Positions 47,691 through 58,999 of a stretch of 64,000 nt of DNA are shown here, in pieces. The DNA comes from Apoda limacodes (Eukaryota; Arthropoda; Insecta; Lepidoptera; Limacodidae). A model generated the notes under the pieces. The model had not been told where the DNA came from, did not search any database, and saw only the letters and a list, made by a program, of their open reading frames with translations. Each line of letters opens with the position of its first letter. Positions within the stretch are counted from its first letter, which is position 1. Made by a program: the position numbers and the translations under genes. The DNA lies in NCBI GenBank assembly GCA_946406115.1, contig OX291543.1, positions 34,312,815-34,376,814 on the forward strand, read 5' to 3'.

Positions 47691-47949
47691 GGTATGTAAA
47701 GCAAAAAACACGCGTATTTGATGTCTTGATTTATGGGCTGAAAAGCGATGTAAGTAGGAGAGGATAGCAAGTGATGAGCAAATATTACTTCATCGAGAAC
47801 AGGTTTTTTTATTTTAATAGGCCTTTTTAAATAATAAATAATGCTTATTTGGTTTCTGAAGTATATATAGCTCCAAAGTGACCTTTTTTTATTTGCTTTG
47901 TGTCGATAAAGGTAATATCACCCTGAACCATTATAAATAAACCCTGGTA

Positions 47950-48231
47950 TTAGTTTAATTGATGTAATACCGCAAACATTTCCACGCGCTTCATAAAACT
48001 AATGCGCATAAAAGTTACGATAAAATCTTCAACATCATCGTCTAGATATAAACTTTCAATCCAGAACCAGTTTCTGCGTGCAATATTTTCTCTGAACTCC
48101 TCATACCTACCAAACGTGGAATCTTTTCCGGTCAAAAGTGTACCACGGGGTGAGCCACAACTTGTCCCAGAATGTCGTGGAGCGACGCGACGGAGCACGT
48201 GACGTGACTCAGTACACGCTCCTCTTCTGGC
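47950..48231 (-). other. Unidentified open frame, possible transposon relic
   Basis: A minus frame of about 90 codons with balanced composition: FGRYEEFRENIARRNWFWIE, then SLYLDDDVEDFIVTFMRI. No ATG at its start. It may be a remnant of a mobile-element protein; I do not recognise it. Confidence 0.25.
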
Positions 48232-48419
48232 CAAGTCAAGATGTCTTACTATAAGTATTAGCTTTTTACAATTGACGGCCGCTGTTCTGCCTGCAAAGTT
48301 TAAGCAACCTTGAGTATTTTATTGTATTAAAGACCAACACCAACAAAATGCACAATATACTTTCACCGGCGCGTCGTCTACTTTACTTCTACACTAAAAT
48401 ACTACTGTTAACCATTAAT

Positions 48420-48682
48420 GTAGAGTCACAACCTAGCACAACCGTTAGTGTAGACACTATCTGGCACAACCCTTAGTGTAGAGACACAGCCTGGCACTAT
48501 TTATAATGTAAAGACCTGGCACAATCGTTAGTATAGAGACAAAACCTGCCACAACCGTTTATGTACAGACACATACTGGCAAAACCGTTTGTGTAAAAAC
48601 ACAACCTGGCAAAACCGTTAGTGTAAAAACAAACCTGGCACAAACGTTAGTGTAGAGATGCAACCAGGCACAACTGCCTATG
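48420..48682 (+). repeat. About 30-bp degenerate tandem repeat x 9
   Basis: Units of the form ACAACCTGGCACAACCGTTA plus GTGTAGAG repeat nine times with many substitutions and small indels. Confidence 0.85.
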
Positions 48683-49412
48683 TCACGCGCGACTGTTTTT
48701 AAGCAACTATATATAAGGTTTTGTATGGACGAATTGGAAAACTGTAATGTCTATAACATTACAATATAAAATAAAATATTACAAATAAATAAATAAATAA
48801 TGCTGTACACTTGAAGTTTTCATGCATAGTTGTAGAACGTGCTTGGCCGCTTCTATGAAATCAATTTTATAATTTTTTAATTGAATGTTAATTAACCAAG
48901 TGGGTTACTACAGAAAAAAGGGAGTCACATGATCGGACTTGGTGTTCTGTAACATGAACAAATAATTATTTCTTTCTGGAACATGCTACGATATGCGACC
49001 ATATTGCACAAGCTTCTTAAGGATAAATCGTACTTGCAGTACAGTATCAAAGAGCGACCCGCAATGTTTGAGCCGTCCACTCGAGCGCTCGATCGGTCAA
49101 ATATGAAATTTGAAAATGGAACGAACTTTTTTAGACCCAAACATTGATAAGTAAATGGATAACTCATCAAGTGTTATTTAAATTTTGAACTAGTACAACA
49201 AAAATAATGCGCCATTAAATTAATTGAAAAGGGAAAAAAAGAAATTTGGACGAAGCGATTGGCGGCAAAATACCTAAACTTAATTAAATGTTTATTGTCA
49301 ACACAGTTGTCAGTAAAAAAACACTATACAAGCCTTAGCCACAAGTGAGCATACGATTCGAAAGTGTTCTTAGTAACCCATTTGAATAAAAAGATTTTGA
49401 TTTTCATACTTA

Positions 49413-49703
49413 AATAATTTACGTTGAATAAGTTAAAGGAGCACTCTAAAGACCAAGCTAAGTAGCGATGTTGTGTCTCTGTTGTTAGCTTTACAGTGAT
49501 TTTCAAACTTCGGAGATATAGTACATTACTGCCTCGGCCCACATACTCACTATCGCTCGGTTATGCTGCGTTCGCGCGCCGTGGCAGTAATGTTCTATGT
49601 CTCCGAAGTTTGAAAATCACTGTAAAGCTAACAACAGAGATATAACATCGCTACTTAGCTTGGTTTTTAGAGTGCTCCTTCAACTTATTCAACGTAAATT
49701 ATT
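49413..49703. repeat. Large inverted repeat, 121-bp arms
   Basis: Arms 49413-49533 and 49583-49703 are reverse complements with no length change and few mismatches. The 49-bp loop is GC-richer (CGGTTATGCTGCGTTCGCG). This could be a foldback or MITE-type element, or a hairpin RNA source. Confidence 0.92.
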
Positions 49704-49849
49704 TGAGTTTGAATAGAAAACCTAACATTATCACTGTTCCTCGGAAATTGGGATATATTTTTACAGACAAACATAATATTTTCATAGATATATCGACACG
49801 GTACCGTTAGAATATTTATTTCTTTAAAAACACCCCTGAGAGAATCTCG

Positions 49850-51450
49850 ACTACTGCCCTTTTTTGTAATATAAATATGGTTTCAATATCAGCAGCAGAA
49901 AGAACCCCATAGCAAAATACCAGCAGACATGACACTGTGGAAAGAAGCAAAGTAAACAAATCTTGCTGTGGTTATGTCAGTCAATTGCCTGATTTTTCTT
50001 ACCGCAAAAGCAGCAGAATTAAGTTTACCTGCTAGACCTGTAATTTGTGGACCCCATTTAATTTAGAGTCAATAGTTATACCTAAAAAGACCGTTTCATC
50101 AACTCATTCTAACTTTTCATTATTTAATGCCAGATTTCTATTAATTTGGATTACATTAGGTAGTGAAAGCTTAATGCATTTTGTTTTATTTGCATTAAGT
50201 GCAAGATTATTATCAGTAAACCAGTTTTTATAAGGTGTCTATTTATGTCGTTCGAATTGACGTGTTTCCTGTTCACTTTAAACAAAAATGAAGTGTCGTC
50301 CGCAAGTAATACTATCTCTGTAAACTATTGCACCATAAAGGGAAAGTCATTTATATATACTAAAAACAAGAAAGGCTCTAATATTGACCCTTGTGGTACA
50401 CCTAATTTCACTAGAGATCCCCGAGATTTAGCCCCATTTATAACCACTTTTGTATTCTATTGATTAAGTATGATTCTACAAGTTCAAGAGATTTATTTCT
50501 ATAACCATAATATTTTAGTTTGGCTAACGACGTATGATCGACACAATCAAACAAATCAAAGTGTTTTTAATCAAATCAAAAAACAAATCAAAGTTTTTTA
50601 AATGTTTTGATAATTATTTGGGGATCCACGTGTTTATATTTAAAGTTAATATTACACACAGTAACACTGTCCTTAAGAATAGATTCAGCAGCTTGGCAAG
50701 ATGAAGTTAAAGATTCAGTTATTTTTGATGGTATTTCACCAAAGAATTTTTCAAATATTCGGGTAACTTTTTCTGCATTATCAATTAAACCAGAGTCTGG
50801 TTTTATATTAAAGTTCTGTTCTCGGGCCTTTGATTAACCAGTTTTTGATCACATTCCAAACAGTTTTAATCACATTATAAGATGATTTTATTTTTCTGCT
50901 TATGTGATTAGATTTTGCAACATGACAGACTTTTTTAAAAACAGTTTAATACTTTTTGACATGTTCATTACGGCTTGGATAGCGCATAAGCGTGAATTTA
51001 ATTCATAAAGTCTCTGAGTATTTTAATTTCTTTTGTAGCCCAATCGTTAAATTTAGGCCTGTAACTGCATCTAATTGTTTTAGTTTAAAAAAATGTTATT
51101 GAAAGTTTTATTCAGTGACTGGAAAAAGTTTTTATATAAATAGTTAACATCTTTTTTGGGCTCAAGAGCGGGCAAGATAGTTTTTAATTTTTGTAAAAAA
51201 CTATCTATTCGAGGAACAGTGATCGGCCTATAATCTCCTTGTCTTATTCGGAAAAAGTTATGGCAAAGCTCTTACAGACTTACTCTTGGCAGACATTTTA
51301 TAATATTTTTTTCTAAATATTCACAGTTACTGAATATGTTATCTAAAAATGTTGCAGTTGTTGCAGTTATTCTTGTAGTCTCTAGAAAGAGATTTTCCAA
51401 GTTAAATTACTAACAGTCGTTGCTTACAATACTTAGATAGATACAATGTA
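49850..51450 (-). pseudogene. Jockey-like LINE, linker to RT, badly decayed
   Basis: Minus-strand words in order: FFRIRQGDYRP-like, VNYLYKNFFQSLNKTF, KPDSGLIDNAEKVTRIFEKF, then FDLFDCVDHTSL (motif A area), NLALNANKTKC and WVDETVFLGITIDSKLNG. This follows a Jockey-clade ORF2 from linker to thumb. Many frameshifts and stops. Plus-strand open frames here are antisense shadows. Confidence 0.8.
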
Positions 51451-51592
51451 CCTTTAGTCAATATAAAACTAGATATAAACTTATTTATGTCAAACAAATA
51501 AAAATTATCATTTTTACATGTCAAATTGTACAAGACATTATTTAATTTATGGATATGTTGGTTTTGTTTATGTGACGACTGGCACATAGTAT

Positions 51593-51668
51593 AAAAAACT
51601 GTTATTTGCACTTTTTCTTTTTCAAAAACACTCTTTTGAAAAAGAAAAAGTGCAAATAACGGTTTTTT
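51593..51668. repeat. Near-perfect hairpin, 35-bp arms, 6-base loop
   Basis: GTTATTTGCACTTTTTCTTT followed by TTCAAAA is inverted exactly after ACACTC, with a single mismatch towards the outer end. Confidence 0.95.
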
Positions 51669-52189
51669 TGACTCCTAAATTTGAGAGTATATATAAGATT
51701 TAATTAAGTCCCGCTTTGTAACTCCAAAAATGTAAACACATTTACACACACATTTATGTACACATTTTAGGTCACACATATGTTTGAAAGTAAAGTATAT
51801 ATCCATTATGCGTCTTAGATCCCTAGAGAGAAAGAAGATAACTTTAAAAACTGCATATCATAATTACTTCCGTCCGCCCTCGTTTATACCCGCATACCCG
51901 GAATACGTGGCGGTCACCAATTGTCGGGTGAGCTACGTTGAATAAATATGCATGCTCTACCCCCTGACCCTGACCCCTGACTCTCTACAATTATGCATAA
52001 GTGCATGTCATTAAATTTAACAAGAGTCTTAGCGATTGTAGAGCCTTGGTGATTGTATCGAAAAATGCAATGTTGATGTTAGAAAGTATGAGACGGATTA
52101 CTATTTTGGTCACACACAAGAAGTCGTGTAAGAATTCAATTTTTGGTATACGTTCGGGGTTCACAAAGAGATCCTAGACACAAAGTACG

Positions 52190-52250
52190 TAATAATTTTT
52201 AGCACGGAACCCCCGGTACGCGAGTCCAATTCGCACTTGACCGGTTTTTT
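52190..52250 (+). repeat. End of CCGGCCAAGTGCGAG-type element
   Basis: ACGGAACCCCCGGTACGCGA, GTCCAATTCGCACTTGAC and CGGTTTTTT match the right end of the 5S-bearing element at 59.5 kb. Confidence 0.75.
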
Positions 52251-52539
52251 GGACTATTTTTATATTTTTCAGATGTCTATTAATTCGGCTTGCATTGGAT
52301 ACCCGCCGCGCATCCTACGGCGCGGGCGCAGCGGGGTCAAAATGAAAAACACTGAAAACCAATGGAATATTTTATACCTATACATTTTGTATGTAAATAT
52401 AAATCATGCGAATAAAACATATATTTTACCAATCCCCATTTTACCGCTTAGGGGGTGAATTTTTTGCAAAATTCTTTCTTAATTTTAGCTACAAAATTCT
52501 TTCTTAATTTTAGCTACCTACCCTTAGTAGCTTAATACT

Positions 52540-52745
52540 ATATACTTGCATTTTAATACTATATTGTATAGTATTTTAATATAAAGTTGAAAAAATATAA
52601 AAAATTAACGATCTACTAAATTTCTTGCCGGTTCTTCTCGGTAGTAAAATCATTCCGAACTGGTGGTAAAGTTTTTAAAATTAATAATTAAACTGACTAT
52701 TTAAAAGTGCTGTTTAATAGTCTACTTGAATAAAAAATAGTTTTA
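52540..52745 (+). repeat. Jockey-like LINE 3' UTR fragment
   Basis: TTTCTTGCCGGTTCTTCTCG, GTAAAATCATTCCGAACTGG and CTACTTGAATAAA match the 3' end at 45.3 kb. Confidence 0.8.
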
Positions 52746-52894
52746 ATACAAAATTTTATTAAGTTCTGTTTAAAAATACCTTAAAGTGACCAAATAACCA
52801 TAGACAAAAAAACGGGTTGCACTCTGGGAGTGCCGGCAGAAGTGAAAACATACTAGCTATTTACTTCCCATCACTTCGTATACATATTTTTTTA

Positions 52895-53222
52895 TCCTCC
52901 TAATATTATAAATGTAAAAGTTTGTACGTCTGGATGGATGTTTGTTACTCAATCACGCTTCAACTACTGGACGGATCGGGAATAAAACTTGGCATACATA
53001 TAGGTTAGGTCCTAGAATAGCATATAGGCTACCTTTTTATCCCTAAAAATTCAAAAGTTCCTGCGGGAATTACTATAACAGAGTTAAACGAACTATTGCT
53101 GAACCTATAGCATGCTATAACAATTCATTGGTATAACTAATTAATTAATTAATTGGAGTTAATTGAGGAGTTTCACGCCGATAACCGAATTTAGGGCAGG
53201 CGGAGCCGCTGGCAAAGTCTAG
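52895..53222 (+). mobile_element. Lep1-like non-autonomous Helitron
   Basis: Starts TCCTCCTAATATTATAAATG after A (52894) and ends GGCAAAGTCTAG before T (53223). The interior has CTACTGGACGGATCGGG, AGCATATAGGCTACCTTTTT and CCGATAACCGAATTTAGGGC, and lacks coding sequence. It is the same family as 45.5 kb in the other orientation. Confidence 0.9.
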
Positions 53223-53243
53223 TTATAAATAATAATGTTTGTT

Positions 53244-53805
53244 TATTTACTTTTTTGACGTAGTATATTTGACATCTCAATCTGCAATAGAATTAAAAAA
53301 TTAATTGTAGGGAACCAATGTCCTTTACACGCACAATCCGCGCTTAACACTCAAATATGTCGCAAGACATGTCTTGACCCATTGTATATTTTTGAGCAAT
53401 AGCCTACCTATATTTCTCAATAATGTAATAAGCTATATTAAACGTAATATATTACTATGCCACTACTACTATGGAACTGGCTCTCTATCCTATCACACGT
53501 TTCTAACTCCTCTAACTTTCGACTATTTTCTTTGACACAACCTAACATAATAAATAAAGATTGTCTATTTATTTTCCTATAAAATCACCTATTGACACGT
53601 CAACACATAGATATACCTTCTATCCAGTCTAACGTAAGCTACGCTCTACAATTACTTTTATCTCACCTCGTATCGTACCGTATCACAATTTAACATGTGT
53701 AATCCGCACTTTCATTATTATAAATATTTATTTTATTATAATATATTTACTTTTTTAACGCAGTATATTTGACATCTCAATCTGTCATAGAATTAAAATC
53801 CCATA
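53244..53805 (+). repeat. Direct repeat pair about 500 bp apart
   Basis: TATTTACTTTTTTGACGTAG followed by TATATTTGACATCTCAATCT occurs at 53244 and, slightly changed, at 53746. Confidence 0.75.
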
Positions 53806-53859
53806 TCCAACCTCCCTGTACTACTCATAATCGCCATATACTAAAAATAAAAAACTAAC

Positions 53860-54370
53860 CCAATGTAAATAATCTGACGTTAGTTCCGTCTTACGAATTT
53901 TCTATGAATTGTCCTTTTTTGAAGTTTCCACTTCAAAAATACAACCTGGGTATAACATTTGAACATGTTAGTTGTAATCCACACTTTCAACTTTTCATCA
54001 ACCCAATTTCCTCTTACTTTTTATTCTTCCTATAGAGTTTAACATTTTTTACCCATCACAAAAAAGTGCACAATGCCTTAGCGGCAGACGTTTTCACTTT
54101 AAAATTATAATAGGCGTGGCAATTTGGATTCCGTCTTGCGAATTTTTATGACGTGGCAGTATGGTTTCCGTCTAACGATCAGTCTGACGCGAGTTTATCA
54201 TTTTTTACCCATCACAAAAACTAACCCATTGTAAATCAATCTGACGCGAGTCCTGTATTACGAATTTTCTATGAATTTTCAATCAGGACACGTGACCCGA
54301 CGCGAGTTTTATATTTTGTACCCATACCAAAAAAAAGTGCACAACGCCGCTAGAGAAGTTTTTACTTCAA
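53860..54370 (-). repeat. GACGCGAGT repeat family, internally repeated
   Basis: TTACGAATTTTCTATGAATT and AATCTGACGCGAG recur at least twice here. Related pieces in the opposite sense lie at 22.93-23.2 kb. Noncoding. Confidence 0.6.
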
Positions 54371-54805
54371 AAAAGTGGAAAATAAATGAATGAAATAGAT
54401 AATCATAAAACTATAAAAACAATCTAATTAAACACGACACATCGTTATATGTAAAAACACTTAAATATATAGTGTAAAGTTAAGTGAAATAATCCAATTT
54501 TATAATCACTTGCAGAAAAATAGTGCATTAAAAGAAAAATTCCAAGTTATGAGTCATAATCTCAACCGGCTTCGATTTAAAAATTAATATTTACATCTTC
54601 TATACAGAATTTCATCACAGCTGTTAATAAGTCGCCGATGTAGTGGTTGAAAAATTACTAGATACTCTTGTGATCTGAGTTCGATTTCGGCTGGGCACAA
54701 AATATGTTTTTTGTTTGTTAACAATAGTTGTGTTTCAAGATTTACTTCTAATTTTATAACTTACTTACTAAAATTACCTTGGTAACTTTCTTATATATAG
54801 ATATA

Positions 54806-55010
54806 ATGGATACCATCACATCGTCTCGTATTATCACAGCAAGACAAGGGGAAATAAAATTAAAAGAAGTATTATTAGAAGAGTTTATTGTAAGAAAGAG
54901 ACGACAGTGAAATCGATACAAATAATATCATCGACAAAAGTAAACTGCTTAAAAAAGAACTCGCAGAACTAAATGTACGCAGAACGGGATACGTAACAAC
55001 AAAAAGTTGA
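54806..55010 (+). pseudogene. Small Lys/Glu-rich frame with frameshift
   Basis: From an ATG at 54806 the frame reads MDTITSSRIITARQGEIKLK, then EVLLEEFIVRKRRQ and a TGA. The overlapping next frame carries on DDSEIDTNNIID, then KSKLLKKELAELNVRRTGY to a TGA at 55008. Together they form a charged, helix-prone stretch of the kind found in transposon accessory proteins; no named family. An AG just upstream (TATATATAG) could be an acceptor. Confidence 0.35.
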
Positions 55011-55482
55011 CATCTATGTAGTGATACCCACGAGCTAGCATATATACATAGAAGATATTATTATATTAGTATGATTTGATTTAAATTGTAAATAAGGTGT
55101 CAGGTACGAAGTTGGGTTCATTAATACTCCATTAAGATCAGTGAGTGCGCATTCAGTTTATCTGCCAACTTAGGCCCTGGAGCCGATCTCACACTAACAA
55201 TGTTAATTACTAACGGAAATGTGTCAATACATCAAACCGTCGCAATAAATTATAGATTATAGTGTGGCCATTGAACGTTTTAATGTCTATTACATGTAAA
55301 TTCGAATATACACTTCCATGTAGTAAATACCTACTTACGCTTATAAGTTATTTTAGTATGTATAAGTACCTTTCCAATGTTATGCCTGAAGTCTGAATAG
55401 AATTTTAGTTCGTGTCGACTATAATATGTAATGTTTACAAATGAACTCTGTTACTCAAAACAAATTACCCAACGATCAATCA

Positions 55483-55545
55483 TCATCCGTCTTTTAGCCT
55501 CTCAATGTCCCACTACTTGACACAGGCCTCCTCATTTGATTTTCA
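55483..55545 (-). repeat. SINE-like fragment
   Basis: TCAATGTCCCACTACTTGAC then ACAGGCCTCCTC resembles the inverted SINE core GAGGCCT-x-x-CCCAGCAGTGGG. Confidence 0.5.
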
Positions 55546-55825
55546 AAACTAACTAGTGTAAGTTTGATTGCTCCGCTTATATGGAACAACTTCCTGCCAC
55601 TGTGACTTGGACGTTAGTCCAGTTCACCTAGAGAATGGCCATCCTATGCTTCATTTACTGGATCGCGTACTTCACTCTAGAACTCCCCCTTCCTAATAGT
55701 TCTTCACTTCCGTTTAACCTTACCTTAGGCGATGTTGGTCACTCAAGCACTGCTACGTATTTCTTGATACGATAGGATCTAGTGCAAGTTTTTCTACAAC
55801 TCTTAAATAAACTTATCGGTCTTCC

Positions 55826-55950
55826 TATTGCTAAGCGGTCACCGTAGCCTACGAACACTTGCATTTTACAAAACCAAAAGCATTACCCGCGCATTGCCTA
55901 CCCCTTAAAAATTGAATCACTCTCTCTTTGAAGAACCCGATACAAGCCTC
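55826..55950 (-). repeat. CR1-type LINE 3' tail
   Basis: AGCGGTCACCGTAGCCTACG then GCATTGCCTACCCCTTAAAA then CTTTGAAGAACCC is the inverted 3' tail seen at 40.2 kb. Confidence 0.75.
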
Positions 55951-56219
55951 ATTGATAAGCTTACTCAATTCGTTCAGCAGACTATCGAAAAGAGCTTATC
56001 TCGAAAATTTTCTAAGTGAAAAATCTAGTGCTAAGATGTCCTCAGGTCTTTTTACCGTAAAAGATCACTGCCACTGAGATGTGAAGATATATTTTCTGAA
56101 ACACTGTTTGAATTGAATTCGTCAGTTTACCTCTATCTCGAAGTTGGATCCACCTTCGCAAAAGAACTTCGAAAGCATTATTTCCAACCTATCAATCAAT
56201 GTAATGTGATGCGGTAATC

Positions 56220-56486
56220 ATGATTGACACAAATTCAAGCTACATAAAAGCTATTAAATTCACCGCACATAATAAATATCGCAGTGAGATCGAATGTAAC
56301 ATGGATACCGGTTACATTGACCCGCAACTCCTGCAGCGGGTCACCGAGACCCGTCGCGGCGGGTATGGGCCAATATTGGTGCATCCTTCACGTGACGCCT
56401 ACACCAAACACCTCTCTTTACGATACGAGTATGAAAAGAATATCTTTCCCTACTGTGCGAACCGCAGGAAGCAATATTTTCAATAA
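56220..56486 (+). other. Unidentified 88-codon open frame
   Basis: Starts with a true ATG. The GC-richer part reads NMDTGYIDPQLLQRVTETRR then GGYGPILVHPSRDAY. A second plus frame is also open, so coding is not certain. I do not recognise either product. Confidence 0.2.
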
Positions 56487-56927
56487 TTCTGTTAAATAAC
56501 CCAAATCCAAATGCAGTTTATTGTAATATAAAATGTCGATAACATATTTTTCTAAAGATTGTACCTTATTATATTTTTACTTCAAAATCAATTTGTTATG
56601 AAACATAAAGCACCATTTTTTTATAGTCCAAGGTTTTCTTTTGGCTATTAAATCTAAGCTAAACAAACAAATTGTGATTATATTTAGATCCCTGAGGATT
56701 AAAGCGCGGTTTACAAACGTTCGTTACGCAAACCATCGTTGGGTCGATCCTAACGAGATTTTATTCAGCCTTCGAACCAGTGAGCCTTAGAAAGAGCTGG
56801 TTTTACAAAAGCTCATGGGGTGAAGATAACAAGACATACTACTAGGAAAAGTCTAAAAATATAGACATAGGAATAGTCTTTAATCGGGAACCAGTATTTT
56901 TGCGACTGCGGCAAGAGTTAATATTGT

Positions 56928-57037
56928 AGCCCAGCATTTCATAACGTCCTAGTACTAAAAAACTAGCCCAGCATGACATAACACCCTCGTACTAATAAAC
57001 AAGCCCAGCATGTCATAACACCGTAGTACCAAAGATT
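56928..57037 (+). repeat. 37-bp tandem repeat x 3
   Basis: AGCCCAGCATGTCATAACAC then a GTACTA block is repeated three times. Confidence 0.9.
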
Positions 57038-58160
57038 ACTTATACGTCTAGATACCGTGTCCGAAACAACATCAAACGGAGTGTTGCGAGCCATTTTCCT
57101 ATTAAGGTGTGTGTAAATCAGCTAATACGACTATCATTTTTACATCTGAAATTACGCACTAATTTTGGTGTTACCAACCATAAAGTGATTACCCCGAATT
57201 GGGGAGTTGTTACTTTTATTTGGTAATACAATTTATTTTCACTTTCGATTACCCCCAGTGGTGACATTTTGAAATAGAACATAAGCCTTATAAGATAAGC
57301 ATTTGATACGAAGGTAGCAACCTGCTGACCATTGCCATGTAATGCATGTTAAAACCTTAAAGTATGTTCCAAATATTATACACTGTAGTGCTAAAATATA
57401 GATGGGTGTACAAAATAAAATCCGTCCTTCTCTGCTATGGCATCCATGCGCGCATAGGTCCCCGCCATGTAACAACAGCCGTGTTTTGTTGACAAAATTT
57501 TTTGTTGCATAGAAAGCTATCGCATCACAGAGCCATTCAAATAGTTTTACTCGCCAAATGTCAAGAAACAAAATAGATGTTCACAATTTTTAAAGAACAT
57601 CCACTGTTCTACCTCCTGAGCATGTGCAGCCAATACGTTAAATGCGGACTTTAAGTGTCGCCAAATTTAATATAGAGCGCATTCATTTTTAGTCAACAGG
57701 TAGATGGAATGCGCCCGTAGATAGCATAGAGCACATTCAATGCGTAAATATTAGAATTACTAAATTTCTTTTGCGAAAGCGATATTTCTGATATTGTTAA
57801 AGCAGCCCGCAGGAATCGGATCACAATGCTATTGTTTAAATGTGTACGATTTTCTCAATTAACATTTAATATGAATCTTATACTCCTCAGTTTTCTAAGT
57901 TACAGTGTCATTTAATTACCACCGGTACTACGGCGCCTATTCTAAAAAACTCTCTTAAATTTTTAGTTTTTGCTTATATTTTTATTATTAGTTAGGAAAC
58001 CCGCATACGTAACACATATTCTGAGAAAATTTCAGGCTTTTGCCTCCTTCGAGCTCTTTAAAGGCTAGGACCTTTCAGGTAGAGAAACTATCAGGGGGTT
58101 TAATGAATAAACTATAGAGTATTTAAATCTCAATTTACATTGGAAATATAAAGATTATAT

Positions 58161-58275
58161 ATAATATAAGTCCACAATCCGCACTGCGCCCGCGTGTGGA
58201 CTGTGGCCCAAATCACTCTCGCTTATGAGGGTAGGCCGTGCCCCAACAGTGGGGACGTATGAAGGCTGGCAAGCA
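58161..58275 (+). repeat. SINE-like fragment
   Basis: TCCACAATCCGCACTGCGCC, GTGTGGACTGTGGCCC and GCCCCAACAGTGGGGACGTA match the body and end of a common lepidopteran SINE type. Confidence 0.7.
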
Positions 58276-58938
58276 TATAAAATAAATTATTTAAAAAATA
58301 ATCAATAAAATTAAAAGATTTTTGTATAATTTTTTTAAGTTATCCAAAAGAAAATCAAACAAAAATAATTATAAGAACATTATATTTGTTTTTCATAAGA
58401 CCTAATAAGTCTATCATTGTAAGTGCATAACTTATATTACTGATTGACGTAGAATTTTACACAAACATTGCAAATTTCACTCGCCCTATAATTTTACACA
58501 CCCAATTGCGCGTGTGCGTACACCGTCTTGCTAATAAAGTACCTAGTATTAGGTAACTAAAGTTAAAATTTTATATAAGGAGTCCTAAGCGTAACGTTAA
58601 CGTCACAGTTCGTTGTAAAGAAAAGATATTATTTCAAATTATTTATATATTTTAAGATACGTACGGTAATTAATTAATTTCGTAGTTCATAAAATACATG
58701 ATAAGTACTACTTTTTCTATTGATATTTACATCTGTTATGATTTTTTTTATTTAAAAATTGCAGAAGTCTGTGGTAAAGGTTTATGTTCTATAGATACAA
58801 TGTGTTACAGGGGTCATCAATACATAAATACTTTATCAACCTCAAATAGTGTAATGTGTGTAAGTGACGTTAGGTAAAAAATATGTATTGTCGTTTCAGT
58901 ATTCGCCTTACTAAACTTGGGATGGGAAAAGAACGTAC

Positions 58939-58999
58939 CTGCAGACTTGGCAACACAGACAGAAAAACGAAGTAGTATTAGAAGTAGTACACCAAACAA
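58939..58999 (-). CDS. CUB gene, probable exon 1: signal peptide, no ATG
   Basis: On the minus strand this short open segment reads LLLILLRFSVCVAKSA before a good donor (GCAG|GTACGT), ending in phase 1. It is a convincing hydrophobic signal-peptide core with a small-residue cleavage region, and its phase fits exon 2, which starts with two bases of a split codon. The in-frame codons upstream are TTG (58997-58999), ATA, ATA, ATT and so on, back to a TAA at 59027-59029. No ATG and no AG acceptor lies between that stop and the hydrophobic core. Either the start codon is damaged or mis-sequenced (TTG where ATG is expected), or translation starts at a near-cognate codon, or the true first exon lies elsewhere. 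The start coordinate given is the TTG. Exon identity rests on composition, donor and phase only. Confidence 0.55.

Larger units (their letters stand above)
4847..58999 (-). other. Gene span: secreted clip-like/CUB-domain protein, about 9 coding exons
   Basis: This entry is the whole gene model; the exons are listed separately. GC-rich open segments bounded by AG acceptors and GT donors join in compatible phases: 0, 1 or 2 leftover bases match at each of eight junctions. Total coding length is 61+180+161+103+189+165+140+216+213 = 1428 nt, giving 475 residues plus stop. Domain order is signal peptide, a small Cys-rich module ending in GVCCVF, CUB1, then a diverged CUB2 split by an acidic linker. 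This matches a family of arthropod secreted CUB proteins known by architecture, mostly without an assigned function, so no gene symbol is given. Introns are 25.6, 10.5, 2.2, 1.5, 1.0, 3.2, 0.24 and 8.5 kb and are full of transposons. UTRs and promoter could not be fixed from sequence. Splicing is inferred, with no transcript evidence. Confidence 0.85.

Noticed and set aside
50045..50837. Plus-strand open frames of 62-76 codons
   Set aside because: Antisense shadows of the minus-strand Jockey-like fragment.
54621..54710. tRNA-like words (TAGTGGTTGA and GAGTTCGATTTCGGCT)
   Set aside because: A- and B-box-like motifs are present, but no cloverleaf could be folded by eye; at most a SINE head.
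57239..57571. 110-codon minus open frame
   Set aside because: Starts with TTG, not ATG; no motif, splice structure or family recognised.
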